Of a DNA stretch of 64,000 nt, positions 23,701-35,109 are shown piece by piece. Each line of letters opens with the position of its first letter. The first letter of the stretch is position 1. The position numbers and the translations under genes were made by a program. The DNA comes from Cordia subcordata (taxonomy: Eukaryota > Streptophyta > Magnoliopsida > Boraginales > Cordiaceae): NCBI GenBank assembly GCA_028554755.1, contig JAPTOF010000024.1, forward strand, positions 7,241,001-7,305,000, written 5' to 3'. Below the pieces are notes generated by a model. The model had not been told where the DNA came from. It saw only the letters and a program-made list of their open reading frames with translations, and did not search any database.

Positions 23701-26700
23701 ATGATTATCCGAAGTCGATGCTTAATATTTTCATAAGAAAAGGCTCATCTTAACAATGATCCAACTATCAAACAAAGGAAAACTATTTTAATGAGAGAAA
23801 TGAGCTGTTAAATCTTTTAACAGGCTTGTTCAACTTAAAGAAAAAAATATATGATTATCACATAGAACATGAGGGAAAAATCTGGATGTTTAGAAGGGAA
23901 GGGAACAACATCATATTGCACTCTCATTCCTAGAAACAATCCTCTTGTTTCTTTTCTTTTCTTTTTGCTCTTTTTTCAAGTCATTTCCAGTTAAAATATA
24001 TGATGCACATTCAGAAGATGATATTTCAGTTGAAGAGACTCACCAAATCAGCAATGACAGCAGGATTGCGAGGATCATCTTCTGGTATTCCCTGCTCTAC
24101 CTTACCAACAAGATCAGCTCCAACATCAGCTGCCTTTGTGTATATTCCACCTCCCAATTGAGCAAAAAGGGCAACAAAGGAAGCCCCAAAACCATATCCA
24201 ACAAGCAGAAGAGGCACTAGAAGAGAACAAAAACTAGAGTTCAGTTATGTATCAACTTTTGGAAATGAACACCACAACAAAATTCAAGCGTATGCCAGAT
24301 GGTTTTCAAAAAAAAAAAAAAAAAAAGGTAAATGGACAAGAGTAAGAACAGGTATGAACTCACAGTCATTAACCTTCATTGCCCCAGGAGTATCTACCCC
24401 CAACAAAACATAAAACGTGGCATACAGGACTGCAACACCTAATACAGCCATACCCACAACAACCATGGCTGAAAAACCACCGGCACGAACTGCTATCTGC
24501 ACAAGGGAAAAATAAAAATGATGAAGAAAGTAACTAAAATTAAATTCTTGATGTGTCTTCGGCTGGACATAATTAGGAAAGTACAAAACCTGCAAAGCCT
24601 CTCTTGCCGATCTCCTTGCTGCACTTGACACTCGAACGTTTGCTCTTACAGAGACCCACATTCCAACATACCCAGCAATACCAGAACAGACCGCCCCAAG
24701 GAAAAATGCAGCAACAGTAATAAACGCAGAAGTTGACCTGAACCAGCATGGCGATATGTTACAAGAGGTAACTTGAGATAACATAAAGGATGTACCCAAT
24801 CAAATCCCAGAAATCACCTCCCAAGGTGTGAAGATTCTTGTTGAGGAGTTGTATTACGAAACAAATATATACTAAGGATCACCAATCCAAGCAGCAGTGC
24901 CATCTTGGAGATTGTCCCATACTGCGTCCTAAAGAAACCTTCAGCTCCATCACGTATGGCATCTGATATCTATCACGTAACATGAAAAGCTCAATACTGC
25001 TCAAGCAATACCTTTATTATGATGATTAGCAGGTAAACTATTCATTAATTTTCTCGAAGTCACTGTACATGACTAGCAAACAAGAAGGGAAGGGGGGGAG
25101 TCTCAGCTTCAGACTAATCCCATTGCAGGTTATAAGCAGGTCCCAAAAACATATTTAGATAAACTAGATCAACCCATCAAAAAACTTTTAAAACTAAAAA
25201 CATCTTAAAATTGTTATTTTGAATTTAAAACTCCTTAAAAAGGGCAAAGTACTAGATGAACCAATCAAAAAAATCTTTGAAACTAAAAACATCTTGATGT
25301 TTTCATTTTCAATTTAAAAATCCTTAAAATAATTACACAAAGCAATGTATTTGGAAGTTCTGACCTTCCCGAATAATGCAGTTAACTGATATGCATCCAG
25401 AGGAGCCCAATCTAGAGATCCAAACCAGCAGAGCAGATGGAAGCACTCCAAGGTGCCCTTGAAAGAGCACTCGCGCCGAAAAGATCCCATCTCACCTTGC
25501 TGATTACTTGAGGCAATAGGCTTGGTACTTAGAGGTAGAAGGGTATAAAAGGGGTAGGCCAACGAAAGGGGTGGGTTGGTTACACGAAATGCAACAAAAA
25601 GCTCTCTATCACTCTCACCTTCTTTTCTGTAGCCCCCTTCCTTCTCTTCCTCTGTTCTCCCTCTTTACTCCCTTCTCTATCTGTAATTTCCTCTAAATTC
25701 AGCTCTCTCTTAGCTGAAATATCAATAAAGCAAGTTGCTCTACTTTGTGTCGCTTGAGTGCTAACATTTGGTGCTTCCATTACATCCATGGCCGACGGGA
25801 CCGTCTTTCAAACCATGGATGCGGCAATCCAGAAGCTTCAAGACACCTCCTCATCCCATGAAGCTTCCTTGAACTCCCTTCAATCCTCCTTTCAGCAGGC
25901 GCTTTCCAATCTTTGGCTCTCAAGTTCACAGCCATGGTCACAAACAGCAAGCTTTGCGACTTAAGGATGTGGAGACACCATCTGGCAGCTCCGCCTCCCC
26001 TTCTTCACCTCCATCAGCTGCAGGAAACAACTCTTCTAACAATATCTTCCGTCATGTCAGAGTTGATTTTCCTCAAATTGACAGAGAAGATCAACTTGAA
26101 TGGATCTTCAAAGCCAATCAATTCTTCACATTTTACTCGATCTCTGACGATCAAAAATTGGACTTCGCTTCTTTACTGGATGGCGATGCATTAGAATGGT
26201 TCCAATGGTTGAATACCACTAGCCCAATGGATGAATACCGCTAGCCCATTTTGTACCTAGGCCAACATCACTAAGCAATCGGAGATTCATTTCGGCCCAA
26301 CGGATTTTGAGGACCACCAAGTTGCTTCGTTTGAGTTGTTTCACACCACCATTGTCCAGGATTACCAAGCCCAATATAAAGCCTTAGCAAACCGCACACA
26401 AGCCTGTCAGTATCAACCCTAGTAAATTGTTTTGTGTACCTTAAGCCCAATCTACGTAACAAAGTCCGAGCGCTTGAACCCAAAATCATGGCACATGTGA
26501 CAACCTTAACCCGTTTGCATGAGGACAAATTTTTGGACTCCTAAAAAGGCCCATACCGTTTTGACCCTAAATGCTCAGATTAACCTTTTCCAACATGTGG
26601 CCAATTTTTACCACAACTATCTCTTCCCCCATCAACCAAATCACCCATCACCAAAACACTCTCCAACAGCACTTGTTACCTTCACCCAGTACCCGTCCAC

Positions 26701-29700
26701 CCTAAATGCACTTCCAATTACCAAAGTCAGTGCAGTTGAGTTCAACGTCAATGCAAGCTAGGACTCTGCTCCACTTCCAATAAAAAATGGACCCCAGGTC
26801 ATCGCTGCTCAGCCCCTCTTCCGTACCTTTTTGACCCCGACCTTGCTAGTGATCTCGACGATAGTGGTGATAGGCAATTGAGGAGAAATTACAAATGAAG
26901 AGTGACAACACTCTTCAGAAGCATCATTCTCCATGCCTTAGGCAGCCCTCTATCTCCAACAACCATTCAATTGCAAGCAGTTGTTGTGGCAATCGATTGC
27001 AAGTGTTGGTAGATGGTGGGTCCACGAGCAATTTCATAAAAAGTCGTGTTACCCAACATCTTGGATTATGCATTGACTCTACCTAGAAGTTTGGAGTGAT
27101 GGTAAAGGTATTGAACAAGTTTTGTTAAAATCAAAGCCTCCAGTTCATAGTGGATTTATCTATTCGCCCTTCCTATGGGGCTGATATGGTCCTTGGTGTG
27201 CAATGGATTGCCTATTTGTGTAAAGTTTTACATGATTATAATGAGCTAACTCTGTCTTTTACTTATAATCGGCGTGAAGTTTTTCTACAGGGTCTTCAGG
27301 AATTTGGTCCTTGAACCAATTGAATACCACTCTTTCAAGTGTCTAGCAGATACTTGACGGAGGCTTCATTGCCATCCCCAGGTATTTCCAACTTTGAATT
27401 GGCTCACTTACTTGACAAATATAGCACAGTCTTTACCAAGACATCTAGCTTACCACCTAAGCGGGTTCATGATCATGCCATTCATTTGGTTCTCGACATG
27501 GCTCCAATTAATGTAAGGTTGTACCATTACTTGGACTATAAGAAAGTAGAGATTGAACACATGGTAGTCGAGATGCTCACTAATGGCATCATCTGTCCAA
27601 GCACAAGTCCCTTTCCCTCTCCTATTCCACTTGTTAAAAAGAATGACGAAACCTAGTGCTTTTGTACAAACTATAAAGTTTAAAATGTTATTTTTGCTGA
27701 AGAAATATGTGGGGCAACCAAGGGACTAGGTTATTCCATTGCCATTGCTCTCCATATCAACTGTTCCTATTCTCTGCCCTTAGGCTATTTTGAACCAATA
27801 TACCATACAATGGCAAGGATAGTAGGTTTGTCAAACCTTGGTCCAATGGGAGGGTCTTCAGCTATTAGGTGCTACATGGGAAGACACTAGTCTTCTACTT
27901 CACCAACACCCTCATCTAAACCTTAAGGACAAAGTTTCTCTGAAATAGAGGGGTATTGGGGAGAGAGATGGTTAATGATATGCACCTAGAAAAGCCCAAT
28001 AAGTCAACCCAGCCCCACAGAGCAAATAGAAGCCCTCGAAGGATGACTCCTCGAAAGAGCACTCGCGCCAAAAAGATCCTAGCTCACCTTGCTCATTATG
28101 CGAGGCAATAGGCTGGTGCCTAGTAGTTAGAGATAGAATGGTATCAAAGAGATAGGCTAGGAAAGGGTTGGTCATATGAAATGTAACAGAAAGCACTCTC
28201 TCACTCTTGCCTCCTTTACATCCCCCTTCCTTCTCTTCGTTTGTTCTCCCTCTCCTCTAAATTCATCTCTCTCTCTTAGCTAAAATATCAATAAAGCGAA
28301 TTGCTCTACTTTGTCCTGCTTGAGTGCTAACATTAACATACCTAAAATAATTATATTATGTAATTACATCCCAAAAAGAATTACATCAAGCAATTAACGA
28401 GCCTAAAAAGAGTTATATATAAGTTATAGAACCATATGTAATAGCCTTGTTCTTTTGAAAAGTCAAGAACCCAAAACTAATGCAATTGCAAGGTAGGCTA
28501 GTGCACCAAATACACCATCTAGCATTCCGAAAAATTTACTACCTATTCTTTCAAATTTAACCAAAAAAAAAAAATAATCGTTGCTGTTAGCAACTTCAAC
28601 AACTACTTAAGTAATTATATTAATTCAAACAACCAGAAACAAGTTCATATAACCAAAACCAAAGAGCAAATAGAACTATAGGTAGCTATTACAAAACAAG
28701 AATCTCAACTTTAACTACTAGAATATAAATAACATAAGATGCATGGCCTCCTTTCAATGACCTTAGTTACACTAAGCTCATTCGTGAAAATAAAAAAAGA
28801 GAACAAGTAGATGTACCTCGACCATTTCTGGAGGTCCTTCATCCTTTGAGAGCACCCACTTAGTGAGATATATCGACAAGATAAAACTAATGATGCAAAC
28901 CGAGAATACAAATACAATGATGGGCGATGTACTTGCGCCAATGTAGAAGATGGCTCCAAGACCCAGGAGCAGAAGCACAAAAAGAACACGAGCATTTATT
29001 CTCATGAGAACTCGAAAGATCTGCATAAAGCATTCACCATCATGGTACAGTACTAAAGAATTTATCAAACAAAGTAAGAAAGAGGAATATCAAAAATAGA
29101 TCACCTTATAAAGCTCCATGGAACTAAGTTAATGGAAAAGCACCAGGCGCATACTAATTTCTTTAAAGCAACTGGAGCTTTTAATCATAAAATGAAAGCT
29201 TAAACTTTTCTTTTTTCTTTCATTTTTCTGTAAGACTGTAAATTATTAGAATAGTACCAATGAACTTTTTTTATTGTAAGTAAATAAAATGAGTTAATTA
29301 CAACAGAAAATATATGAATTTAAGTGGATTATGCTGCTCTGTGAAAACTATTGCTTGATTCCTTCAAAAACTCAAGTTGTCCACATGGGGAAGCTATACA
29401 AGAATTCAATATAGAGAAAGCCATCTCATTTCATTAAGATACTAGAACATTACACAATTTGACTATCCTACTATGAGCTAATAGTTTAAAATATTGAGAC
29501 GCTATAGTGGAAAAGGATTTGTTTCAATTTAAATTGTAGGATTGCAAAATCTGAAATGCACGATGTTCTGGATAAACATAACAAATTCTGAATCCTTTTT
29601 AAGATGGAAAATTATTGCACATATATTCCATGGTTTGAACTGGAAACTCCTACTTCTTCCGTGATGCTTCTGAATAACTTCCCTTTTCTTTTTCTTTTTC

Positions 29701-30149
29701 TCCTTTTTTCTCGTGGAGAGAGGTAGTCAAAGAAAAGGGATACCCTGCGAATAAAGTTTACATCAAGCTTTTGCTTGTTGTTTACACTAGTATGTCTTGA
29801 ATGTAATAATTGGTACTGCCAATCTAGTGTCATATATGAGATTGGAAATGCATGTCATATCGATGAATCATTGCTTACCATGATGCACATTTTAAAATTG
29901 CTGGAGTACAGCCATTGGCTATAGAGAAGAATATTATAGAGTTCTAACCTTCACCAACATAAACCAATTATTGAGAATCGAGGAATATGTATCTATATAG
30001 AGTCCTCTAATAACAATCAGGGAATTATGAAAGGCACTAATAGAGATTGCTCTTACCAATGGTACGTAAGGTTTACTGCGCATGTCAGGGAACGTCCTCA
30101 GCCTTTCCTGATAAGGCCCTAAGTCACCAGTCTCCATCATATTGTCCAT
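17773..30149 (-). CDS. AVP2: Type II (K+-insensitive) H+-translocating inorganic pyrophosphatase, 14 coding exons
   Basis: This gene encodes a membrane pump that hydrolyses pyrophosphate and moves H+ into an endomembrane compartment; Arabidopsis type II pumps are reported mainly in the Golgi. Coding exons on the minus strand: 30149-30057, 29020-28817, 24969-24818, 24737-24590, 24496-24364, 24216-24044, 23541-23421, 20831-20644, 20517-20080, 20003-19839, 19691-19536, 19451-19340, 18285-18066, 17872-17773. They join in frame to 800 residues plus TAA, close to the roughly 800-residue family length. The pyrophosphate motif [11 protein letters not shown] is at residues 274-284 (D274, D278, K282, E284), followed by VGDNVGDC at 302-309 across an exon junction. 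[10 protein letters not shown] has K569 and T572, the combination of K+-independent pumps. The protein is rich in membrane segments (16 expected for the family) and ends MAPVFL. The first ATG was chosen; M4 and M5 are alternatives. Introns are GT-AG except intron 7 (GC-AG). Introns 1, 2, 7 and 12 exceed 1 kb. Confidence 0.97.
21123..21692. mobile_element. MITE-like A+T-rich insertion in intron 7 of the pyrophosphatase gene
   Basis: The left part has TGTTTGTTTGGG followed by TTATAAGACACTTATC. The right part ends with CTTATAAGACATTTATC and AAACTATTCCAAACAGGC, giving imperfect inverted termini. The middle is almost pure A/T. The size and structure fit a non-autonomous DNA element, but no target duplication was identified. 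Confidence 0.5.
22169..22400. mobile_element. MITE-like inverted-repeat element, copy 1, intron 7
   Basis: The left end carries GGATTGGCTTTTTTTAAGG. The right end carries AAAAGGCAATTCAAACAAGC, approximately its reverse complement. The interior is rich in AAAAAG and CTTTTT runs. Confidence 0.45.
22443..22626. mobile_element. MITE-like inverted-repeat element, copy 2, intron 7
   Basis: GGCTATTTGGATTGGCTT at the left pairs imperfectly with AAGTCAATCCAAAGGAGCC at the right. The length is about 180 bp. The interior resembles copy 1, so the two are probably members of one family lying close together. Confidence 0.55.
25378..25766 (+). repeat. 5' LTR of the intronic chromovirus
   Basis: It aligns with 27969-28332 from GATATGCA to the terminal GAGTGCTAACA. 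A TATA box (TATAAAA) is at 25544-25550. The left end is approximate because the first bases differ between the two LTRs. Confidence 0.8.
25788..26244 (+). pseudogene. Chromovirus gag, N-terminal part
   Basis: Translation starts [20 protein letters not shown] and stops at 25964. The frame continues at 25954-26242 with [37 protein letters not shown] and [12 protein letters not shown], the conserved gypsy capsid wording. The product would be the capsid. The rest, to about 26760, is broken. Confidence 0.85.
26895..27656 (+). pseudogene. Chromovirus protease and start of reverse transcriptase
   Basis: [20 protein letters not shown] (about 26997-27057) is a retropepsin segment with a D-G-G-S active site. 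At 27339-27656 the frame encodes [13 protein letters not shown], then [20 protein letters not shown] and [11 protein letters not shown], the start of gypsy RT. The rest of RT, including the YxDD motif, is missing. Confidence 0.88.
27840..27947 (+). pseudogene. Chromodomain-like C-terminus of the integrase
   Basis: The frame [20 protein letters not shown] continues to [10 protein letters not shown] and a TAG stop. This is the usual end of plant chromovirus integrase, in which a chromodomain-like fold is thought to guide insertion. It is joined to RT-start sequence by an internal deletion. Confidence 0.8.
27969..28332 (+). repeat. 3' LTR of the intronic chromovirus
   Basis: It starts TGGTTAATGATATGCAC directly after the purine tract GGGGAGAGAGA (PPT) and ends GAGTGCTAACA. 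Confidence 0.82.
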
Positions 30150-31200
30150 GAGGACAAATTGGAAGGAATTTATCCTCCGGACAAAAGAAAAAGGTCGAAG
30201 TAACGGCCCTGGGGCAAGTAAGTCTCTAAAATCTGCTGCTGAATGATGAATAAAACTTAAAATCCAAAATCATTGGCTGGAGCAGACGTGAACGTTTTTC
30301 TTTCCTGTGGTACATTGAAGCAGTTCAGCTAATTCATTTTCAGTCCCAACTGCGTATTAGCTAGATGAACATGGCAAATTTCAATGCTCCAAAAGACTAA
30401 TCAAGTTCCTTACGAGTAAAGCCACAACATAAATGTCTATGTTTTCACTCCCAATTGTGTAGTAGCTCGATGAACATAGCAAATTACAATGCTTCGAAAG
30501 ATTAATCAAGCTCCTTGCATACACGTATATATCGGGAATTACCATATTAGGTATCAAAATTTGGATATTTATAACGAGTAAGAAGAAAATAATCTTTCAC
30601 TTGTCTTCTCATTCTATCCAGTAGTAGAAGAAAAAAAAGATAAAACTCGTACATTTCTTAATTCTACAGGGTTGAATAAAAATTCGATTGACCATTTATT
30701 CGATATAATTGCTATGCTTAGTGTGTGAATCGTTTGTTTTTCAGTTCATGGTTTAATACGCAATGCAAAACCCAAAACTCGTGTCAATTCCCAGAAAATC
30801 GAAAACTTAAAAATGTAGGGTTAAAATACACCTAGTATCTCACTATCTCTCATCTTTTTACCCTGGTAAATACTTATGCTTTAATTTACGATTAATTTCA
30901 TACACTTCTATTTTCTTTATTTCTTTTCGTTTTCTCACACCCACCACCATTACAACACACACAGAATCATGTAGACATACATCACACGGATACAAACGGC
31001 TCACACATTTTAACATAAACACACACATATATAGATACATAAAGCACAGTTGTATACACAAAAATCACATACATCACACACATACTATAATATCTCAAAA
31101 ACCTACCGTCAGATCTCGGTCCGTCGGCTAGCACCTGCGCCAATCAGATCACCGCTCACCGGCCGTTTCTTCTTAGTAGTTGACCAAGCAATTTACAAAT
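30150..31200 (-). promoter_or_regulatory. Presumed 5' UTR and promoter region of the H+-pyrophosphatase gene
   Basis: This lies directly upstream of the start codon. No TATA box or transcription start could be fixed. It contains an imperfect tandem duplication (30337-30518) and a C/A-rich stretch at about 30930-31080. The assignment is by position only. Confidence 0.45.
30337..30518. repeat. Imperfect tandem duplication upstream of the pyrophosphatase gene
   Basis: Copy 1 (30337-30412) and copy 2 (30441-30518) share GATGAACATRGCAAATT, CAATGCT and TAATCAAGYTCCTT in order, with an offset of about 104 bp. They differ by scattered substitutions. Confidence 0.8.
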
Positions 31201-32530
31201 GAAGTCTGTTAATATTTGGAGCATTAAATTATTATTATTTTATTTAAGAAATATTTATATTTATTTACGCGTGGTGGAGTGAAGAAGACTGTAATAGCCA
31301 CCATGTGTTGGCACTAGGTACGCTATACTTTCAGCTATCCCGTTGCCCTCAGCAATGCCATGTCAGCAGTCCAATCAAATCCGGCCAGGTATGCTTTCTG
31401 CTTTACGTGTCATTTCTTTTATTTTATTGTCCATGTTGTCATCCTTGCACAAAAATATGCGCAATGCATGTTGTGTGTAAAGGATTCATTTGGTCTTTGA
31501 CTTTTGACTTTTTTTATAATTAAATTTTTTATTTTAAAACGTAACAATTTAGCCGTTATATTTATAATTAGTGATACTTTTAATTCCAAACTCAAGCAAA
31601 AAAAATAATATGCTTCAATATCTTATCTTTGTAATTAGTGACTGCATTAGTTCCTTATTTTTATAATTTGTCATATTATCAGTCCCTTATATTTATAATT
31701 TGTAACAATATTAGTCCCAACTTCACTAATTTCTTGACTTTTTTGAGTTTGGGACTAGAGGCATCACAAGTTACAAAAATAAGGGACTGAATCGTCGTAT
31801 TTTAAAGATAAGGGACTCTATTGTATAAAAGGTCAAAGATATGGGACCAAATGGGTCCTTTACTCATTTTATATTTATGTTATATGTTTACATAATTCAA
31901 ATATCATATGGTTAAATGTGAATAAGTTTTATAATTTCAAGAATTTAATAATGCATTAACCTTATATTTGTTATTATGTAACTAAATATCCATGAGATTT
32001 AAAATAATGTTAAAACTCAAGAAATAATTAACGTCTCTAAATTTTTTATCAATTCTTTTAAAAAGATTATGATTGACTTCTCAAAAAATATAGAAATAAC
32101 CATATGGTGTTACGTGACATTTTACCCAAGCATTAAATTAAAAAAAAAAAACTTACGTGGCACTCCAACTCTCAAAACTTAAAAAGAATATTATACTTAT
32201 CACTATGAGAATATTGAAAAAAAAATAAAGAAAAATCACAAAGTGTCATGTGATAATAAGCCACAAACAAGTTAAAAGATCATTTTATCTTTTGAAAAAT
32301 TATCAATTTATCAACAAACAAAAAGTTTAATTAACTATTAAATGATAAAGATCAAACATGGAGTGCTAGGTAACATTTTACCGAAGTATTAAATAGAAAA
32401 ACTAATACTCTCTTTAACATAACAAAACAATAATTTTCTAAAAAAAATATTTAAAGGCATTTATAGGTCTTGTATTGGTTATCAAATCCAACTTATATTA
32501 CACTTTTCTATATCTTTACATTATTTAAAG
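31200..32530. other. A+T-rich intergenic spacer
   Basis: I recognise no gene. Between about 31560 and 31860 the phrase AGTCCCTTAT plus TTATAATTTGT recurs in both orientations, which suggests a degraded inverted-repeat element. The rest is low-complexity A/T sequence. Confidence 0.55.
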
Positions 32531-32905
32531 TTGGGATTTTGATAGATTAGCCTTGTAGGTTCAAAAATTGAAAAATAATTACAAGTAGGTTTATTGATTT
32601 CAGATTGAAATCAAGCTGAAGTGTTAGTTTTTAAGCTTAGCCGACTTGTGAAAAATCAAGGTGTCAGTTGAAATACTCGAGTAGGATACTCGTGGAGTGG
32701 ATGTAGGCTTGGTGGCCGAACCACTACAAATCTCCGTGTGCCTTACATTTGCTGTTGCGTTTTTCGATTCCCACAATACGTTTCCGTTATCAACTCAACG
32801 ATTAGACTTCACATCAACGATTAGACTTCACAAAAGGTAACACACGATGAGAAAAATTTTAATAGCTCTATTCACCCCTTTCTAGAGCTAGCTTGCCACT
32901 CACAA

Positions 32906-32924
32906 GTGGTATTGAGAGCTTGGT
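32906..32924 (+). other. PBS-like site of the SIRE-type element
   Basis: GTGGTATTGAGAGCTTGGTC follows CACTCACAA and resembles the TGGTATCAGAGC site of copia elements. It is followed by the gag start region. Just upstream an 18-bp phrase ATCAACGATTAGACTTCAC is tandemly doubled at about 32795-32832. Confidence 0.55.
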
Positions 32925-32927
32925 CTT

Positions 32928-34140
32928 ATGGGGCAGACTAATCGTCTTGTAAAAGGTCCTACCATGGCAAGCAGGTCTTCTACGTTTGACGAAGGCTTTC
33001 ACCATTCAAGCCACCGAGGCTTAATGGAATCAATTGCTCTTATTAGTGATGTTGAATGGAGATCTACATTTAATCAATTGACTATGATTTATGGTACATT
33101 ATGGAAGATTGTCCTTATGTTTCAATGAGAATAGCAGATGATAGCACCATGGTTGTTTAAAGGAAAATTGAGCTCACTCAAGAAGATTGCATCATGATGG
33201 CGAAGAATTCTCAAGCTTTAAATGTTTTTCATTGTGGTTTGAGTGAGAGAATATTCAAAAGAATATCTCATCACGAGATGGCTCAAAAGGTTTTTATAGC
33301 CTTGGATCCTCTCTATGAAGGAAACTAAAGTGATGAATCCGAAAATGATGAAGAAAATGAGCAAGTTATCAATCATATATGCTTCATGGCAAACAAGGTA
33401 GACCTTAAACACACTACTTGTTCAATTGAAAATGATGATTCCTATGAGATTTGCAAATAAAATTTTACTATTGATGAAATAAGTGATGTTATTTGTAATG
33501 TGCAAAAGGATCTATCAAATGTTGTCATGCAAAATAAAGATTTTCAAAAACAAATCTTCGAACTCAAAAACGAAAACAAGATTTTGACAAAAGAAAATCA
33601 TGGACTCAAGATTGACAAAAAGGCTTTGCAATTAGAAAACCAAGACTTGAAAAGTGAAGTAAGTCTTTACAAAAGGTTTTCGGAAAGATGAATCAATTAT
33701 TGATGAGCACAACTTCCATTTACAACAAGAAAATCTTTGTTTAATCGAAGAAAATAAGGATTTGAAAAAGGTGGTTCAAAATTTTATAAAAGGAAAATAA
33801 ACACTTGATGTGATGCTTGGTTCTCAAATGGCTTTTGGAAAAGAAGGCATTAGTTTTAACACATCTACATCTAAAGCTTTTCACAAGAGCACTTTTACCA
33901 AAAGTTCTTCAAGTAGCAATGCATCTACATTCTATCTGAGGCATGATTTGAAACTTGTGGGCAAAACTCGTTAACATGTTATGTGCACTTATTATGAAAA
34001 GAAAGGTCATACATCTACTAGATGCAAAGTGAAAAGCTATGTGAATTAAGAACACTTGTACCGAAATGGAAAGGGTCTAAATGAGCTATCAAAAGAACTA
34101 ACCTCCAAGGACCTAACAAAAAGTGGGTGCCAAAACCTAA
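32928..34140 (+). pseudogene. SIRE-type gag with coiled coil and zinc-knuckle remnant
   Basis: Frames give a long heptad-rich stretch (33500-33691: KDFQKQIFELKNENKILTKE and following) as in SIRE gag. Further on, CTYYEKKGHTSTRC at about 33980 is the zinc knuckle with the second Cys replaced by Tyr. Multiple stops break the frame. Confidence 0.7.
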
Positions 34141-34186
34141 ATGATTCCCTTAATCGTAGGAAAATAAGCTTGACACTCTATGGATA

Positions 34187-35109
34187 TTGTATAGTGAATG
34201 TTCCAAGCATATGATGGGAAATGCTTTATTGTTCGTTGATTTGAGGAAAGCAAAAGGTGGTGAAGCGACATTTGGAGATGCTTCAAAAACAAGAGTACTA
34301 GGAAAAGGAAGCATTAGAATCAAAGGATCAATCATTATCAAAGATGTGCTTTATGTAAAAGGTTTTAAGTTTAATTTACTTTCTATTAGTCAATTATGTG
34401 ATAATAATTTTAATGTCACTTTTAAATATAATGCTTGTTGTGTGATGAAAGACGGCATTGATGTGTTTATTTCAAATCATGTAAATAATGTATATGTTTA
34501 TGACTTCTTTGATCTTGTGTGCCAAAATGTTAAATGCTTGTCTGTTGTTGATGATAATATGTGGCTTTTGCATAGATGTTTAGGACTTGCTAGTATGGAT
34601 TTACTTATGAAATCAAATAAAAACAATCTTGTTGATGGATTGTCCAATGTGAAATATGTGAAAGATGCTCTACGTCATGCTAGTGAACTTGGTAAACAAC
34701 ATAAGGCTAGTTTTAAACCAATTAATAGAGTTGTTACCACTAAAGCCTTGGACCTTATTCATATGGATTTGTTTGGACCTATGAGTGTTACAAGTCTTGA
34801 TGGTGCACGCTATGTGTTTGTAATTGTTGATGATTATACTAGACACACTTGGGTTATTTTTTTTGCATCAAAAAGTGAAACCTTCAATGAATTTACAACA
34901 TTTTGCAACAGAGTACAAAATGAGAAGGGATATTTTATAAAGAGCATTCATAGTGATAATGGTAAACAATTTGTAAATACATTTTTTGATGAGCTATGTG
35001 ATTTATATGGCATTGAGCATACTTTTTGGCTCCTAGCACGCCTCAACAAAATGAGGTTGTTGAAAGGAAGAACCGATCCATTCAAGAAATGACAAGAATC
35101 ATATAAATG
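34187..35109 (+). pseudogene. SIRE-type protease and integrase, long open segment
   Basis: The upstream frame reads LWILYSECSKHMMG, a damaged copy of the protease signature (normally LDSGCSKHMTG), so the catalytic Asp is gone. The 301-residue open segment contains VLYVKGFKFNLLSISQLCD, the zinc-region CLGLASMDLL (normally RLGHAS), ALDLIHMDLFGPMSVTSL, VIVDDYTRHTWVIFF and IHSDNGKQF with core Asp residues. A frameshift near 35040 precedes a VERKNRSIQEMTRI segment that is interrupted by the solo LTR. Confidence 0.85.

Larger units (their letters stand above)
25378..28332 (+). mobile_element. Degraded Ty3/gypsy chromovirus in intron 2, antisense to the gene
   Basis: Two related LTRs (25378-25766 and 27969-28332) bracket gag, protease, the start of RT and a chromodomain-like integrase tail. 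The order and the C-terminal chromodomain identify a chromovirus. Most of RT, RNase H and the integrase core are deleted, leaving about 3 kb. The LTRs differ at many positions, so the insertion is old. I found no clear target duplication. It lies wholly within intron 2 of the pyrophosphatase gene. Confidence 0.85.

Noticed and set aside
24306..24327. Poly(A) tail of a processed retrocopy
   Set aside because: The A run lies within intron 5 and on the gene strand is a T tract. No retrocopy body adjoins it.
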